Shown here: piece after piece, positions 62,843 through 64,000 of the stretch
Layout: every line of letters starts with the position of its first letter
How positions within the stretch are numbered: position 1 is the first letter of the stretch
Source: Allomuricauda sp. F6463D
Lineage (GTDB): Bacteria > Bacteroidota > Bacteroidia > Flavobacteriales > Flavobacteriaceae
Reading direction: 5' to 3'
Assembly (NCBI RefSeq): GCF_023015965.1
Contig: NZ_JALKAN010000001.1
Location: 620,001-684,000 of the forward strand
Length of the DNA: 64,000 nt
Position numbers and translations under genes: made by a program
Notes under the pieces: generated by a model
Told to the model about the DNA's origin: nothing
The model's database searches: none
The model's input: only the letters and a program-made list of their open reading frames with translations

Positions 62843-64000
62843 TTAATCTTTACTAATAAATTGATAGTAACTAAATGGTTTGCCATAATAAATGTTTCTT
62901 CGATGCTTTGGAATTTTATCCTGTTTCAATTTCTTCTTTTTCAAATAACGAAGTTCTCTTTTTAAATAGGATATTTGCTGCTCTCTTTTTTTATCTAATA
63001 GCTTAAGTTGTTTTGACACTATCTTATTATTTTTCAAGACTCTAAAACCGTTGATCCAGCACAAACCTTGGTTAATATTATTCTGGTAATTGTATAGTTC
63101 TACTCTACCAACTGACATAGACATTAATCTTTGTTGATGGCTATATATAATTTGTTGTTTACTCTTTCTTGAAAACTTATTTATATTTTTCAAGCTTCTA
63201 TTCTTATCCATTCCCAAAGCATGTAAAACCCGTTGGGTTTCGTTACGTTGCTTTTTTATTTCTTTTTGAATTGAAGATTTCCTAACCCTAATTTTTCCTT
63301 TATAATTTATTTGATATCCAACAAAAGACAACCATGGCACATTTAAAACACCTTCATTTGGATTAGACCAAAAATATGGCTCCTTAGACTTAATCTTTTT
63401 GCTCCAGAAAGCTTTGGGATTTTTTTTATAATCTTTAAATTGCTTATGAGGGTGATACAACAAAAAGTTACTATGAATACCCTTTTTATAAACCTCTAGT
63501 CGATTTTTACATACAAGTTTATCTGTGTGGGCTAAAACCATATCATCACAATAGCGCACATATAATAAATCCTTGTCTATATCCAAAACATCCTTATCAA
63601 CCTCATTTAAAATCAAATTTGAAATAAAGCATGAAACCGCATTACCTTGTGGCACACCAATTTTAAAGACATCGGTATAATTAATTCCAAAATTTGTTTT
63701 CAGTTCATTAGAAACCCAACCAAACTCTCCTGGAGGAACACCTCTTTTTTTAAAGAAAGTTGGATCATAGTTTTTTGGTAAAACATCTTTGTTAAATGAG
63801 TATGAGTCTAAAAACAAATTAAATAATCTTATTGCCTTTGATGAAAAATAATGACCTTCTGATTTAAGTTGTGCCACCCTTTTGCGGAAAATTCCCTCCA
63901 AATGAACATGTTGAACCGTATCGAAAAATTTTTGAATATCACATTCTGCCACCCACAATTTCTTATGTCTTTTCCTATAGTTTAAAATTTTAAGAATCGA
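62843..64000 (-). CDS. Reverse transcriptase (partial at right edge)
   Basis: The frame is open from 64000 to the stop at 62843, so the N-terminus lies outside the window. RT motifs: motif A CDIQKFFD, motif B/4 GVPQGNAVSCFISNL and catalytic YCDD (VRYCDDMV). The SC in QGNAVSC departs from the SP of group II introns and the SQ of DGRs. The C-terminus (about 170 residues) is Lys-rich and has no recognised maturase, endonuclease or nitrilase domain. It is AT-rich relative to the neighbours. It may be a defence-associated (unknown-group) RT or a maturase-like RT. Confidence 0.85.
   Translation of the reverse strand, partial: SILKILNYRKRHKKLWVAECDIQKFFDTVQHVHLEGIFRKRVAQLKSEGHYFSSKAIRLFNLFLDSYSFNKDVLPKNYDPTFFKKRGVPPGEFGWVSNELKTNFGINYTDVFKIGVPQGNAVSCFISNLILNEVDKDVLDIDKDLLYVRYCDDMVLAHTDKLVCKNRLEVYKKGIHSNFLLYHPHKQFKDYKKNPKAFWSKKIKSKEPYFWSNPNEGVLNVPWLSFVGYQINYKGKIRVRKSSIQKEIKKQRNETQRVLHALGMDKNRSLKNINKFSRKSKQQIIYSHQQRLMSMSVGRVELYNYQNNINQGLCWINGFRVLKNNKIVSKQLKLLDKKREQQISYLKRELRYLKKKKLKQDKIPKHRRNIYYGKPFSYYQFISKD

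Noticed and set aside
48283..64000. Nitrilase gene and RT gene as a DRT type 1 (RT-nitrilase) defence system
   Set aside because: The genes are about 13.5 kb apart with many unrelated genes between them, and the nitrilase is a normal free-standing enzyme.
62843..64000. Retron
   Set aside because: No msr/msd-like inverted repeats or retron-specific RT motifs are visible downstream; the upstream side is outside the window.

Overview
The window looks like a chromosomal segment of a marine Flavobacteriaceae-type Bacteroidota (Muricauda/Allomuricauda-like by general character; genus not proven). The signs are a 287-residue Bacteroidetes-type primary sigma factor, many short lipoprotein signals ending in SC(G/S), -7 elements of the form TAnnTTTG, weak Shine-Dalgarno sites, AT-rich DNA, and an abundance of secreted peptidases. 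No rRNA, tRNA or CRISPR array was recognised. About sixty protein genes cover most of the sequence.

Layout. 1-3.5 kb: end of a four-helix-bundle gene, then hisH-hisA-(DinB-like)-hisF-hisIE, the late steps of histidine synthesis. 3.6-6.2 kb: a VWA protein/AAA+ ATPase pair of the MoxR/Mg-chelatase type. 6.2-8.5 kb: a membrane protein, then the cysE-like/cysM pair for cysteine synthesis. 8.6-19.2 kb: mixed housekeeping genes, including an acyl-CoA thioesterase, an M19 dipeptidase, a protein with a degenerate Hpt domain, rpoD, an SF2 helicase and a glycosyltransferase. 19.4-26.1 kb: a seven-gene efflux operon (TetR, TolC-like, HlyD-like, two ABC ATPases, two ABC-2 permeases) resembling cecR-ybhGFSR with ybhF split in two. 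26.3-29 kb: a nickel-binding/cyclase-like/AraC fusion regulator next to a BBE-type FAD oxidoreductase, with a clear candidate AraC operator between them.

29.0-33.6 kb is the most unusual part. It is an AT-rich island with a 1030-residue SIR2-STAND-TPR protein that ends in a cold-shock-like OB domain. The gene has a structured leader upstream, a 66-residue protein downstream, and then a 403-bp inverted-repeat element. This is the best candidate for an uncharacterised anti-phage defence system. A second candidate lies at the right edge (62.8-64 kb), where a reverse transcriptase gene runs out of the window beside a RadC-like JAB protein.

33.6-62 kb: aldehyde dehydrogenase, lipoproteins, a divergent trehalase/GntR pair with a perfect palindrome between them, mobA/moaD-like genes (MoaD lacks its C-terminal GG), a VWA lipoprotein, a DUF1080 protein, a cell-wall operon (M14 peptidase, amidase, 3D-domain lipoprotein), a serine hydrolase, menB, a nitrilase, a methyltransferase, an XRE-membrane-serine hydrolase fusion, a SlyD-like FKBP, and S8, M13 and M28 peptidases. 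Intergenic DNA carries a family of CGTCA...TGACG double-hairpin repeats (three copies) and a perfectly duplicated 137-bp block that looks like two tandem small-RNA genes.
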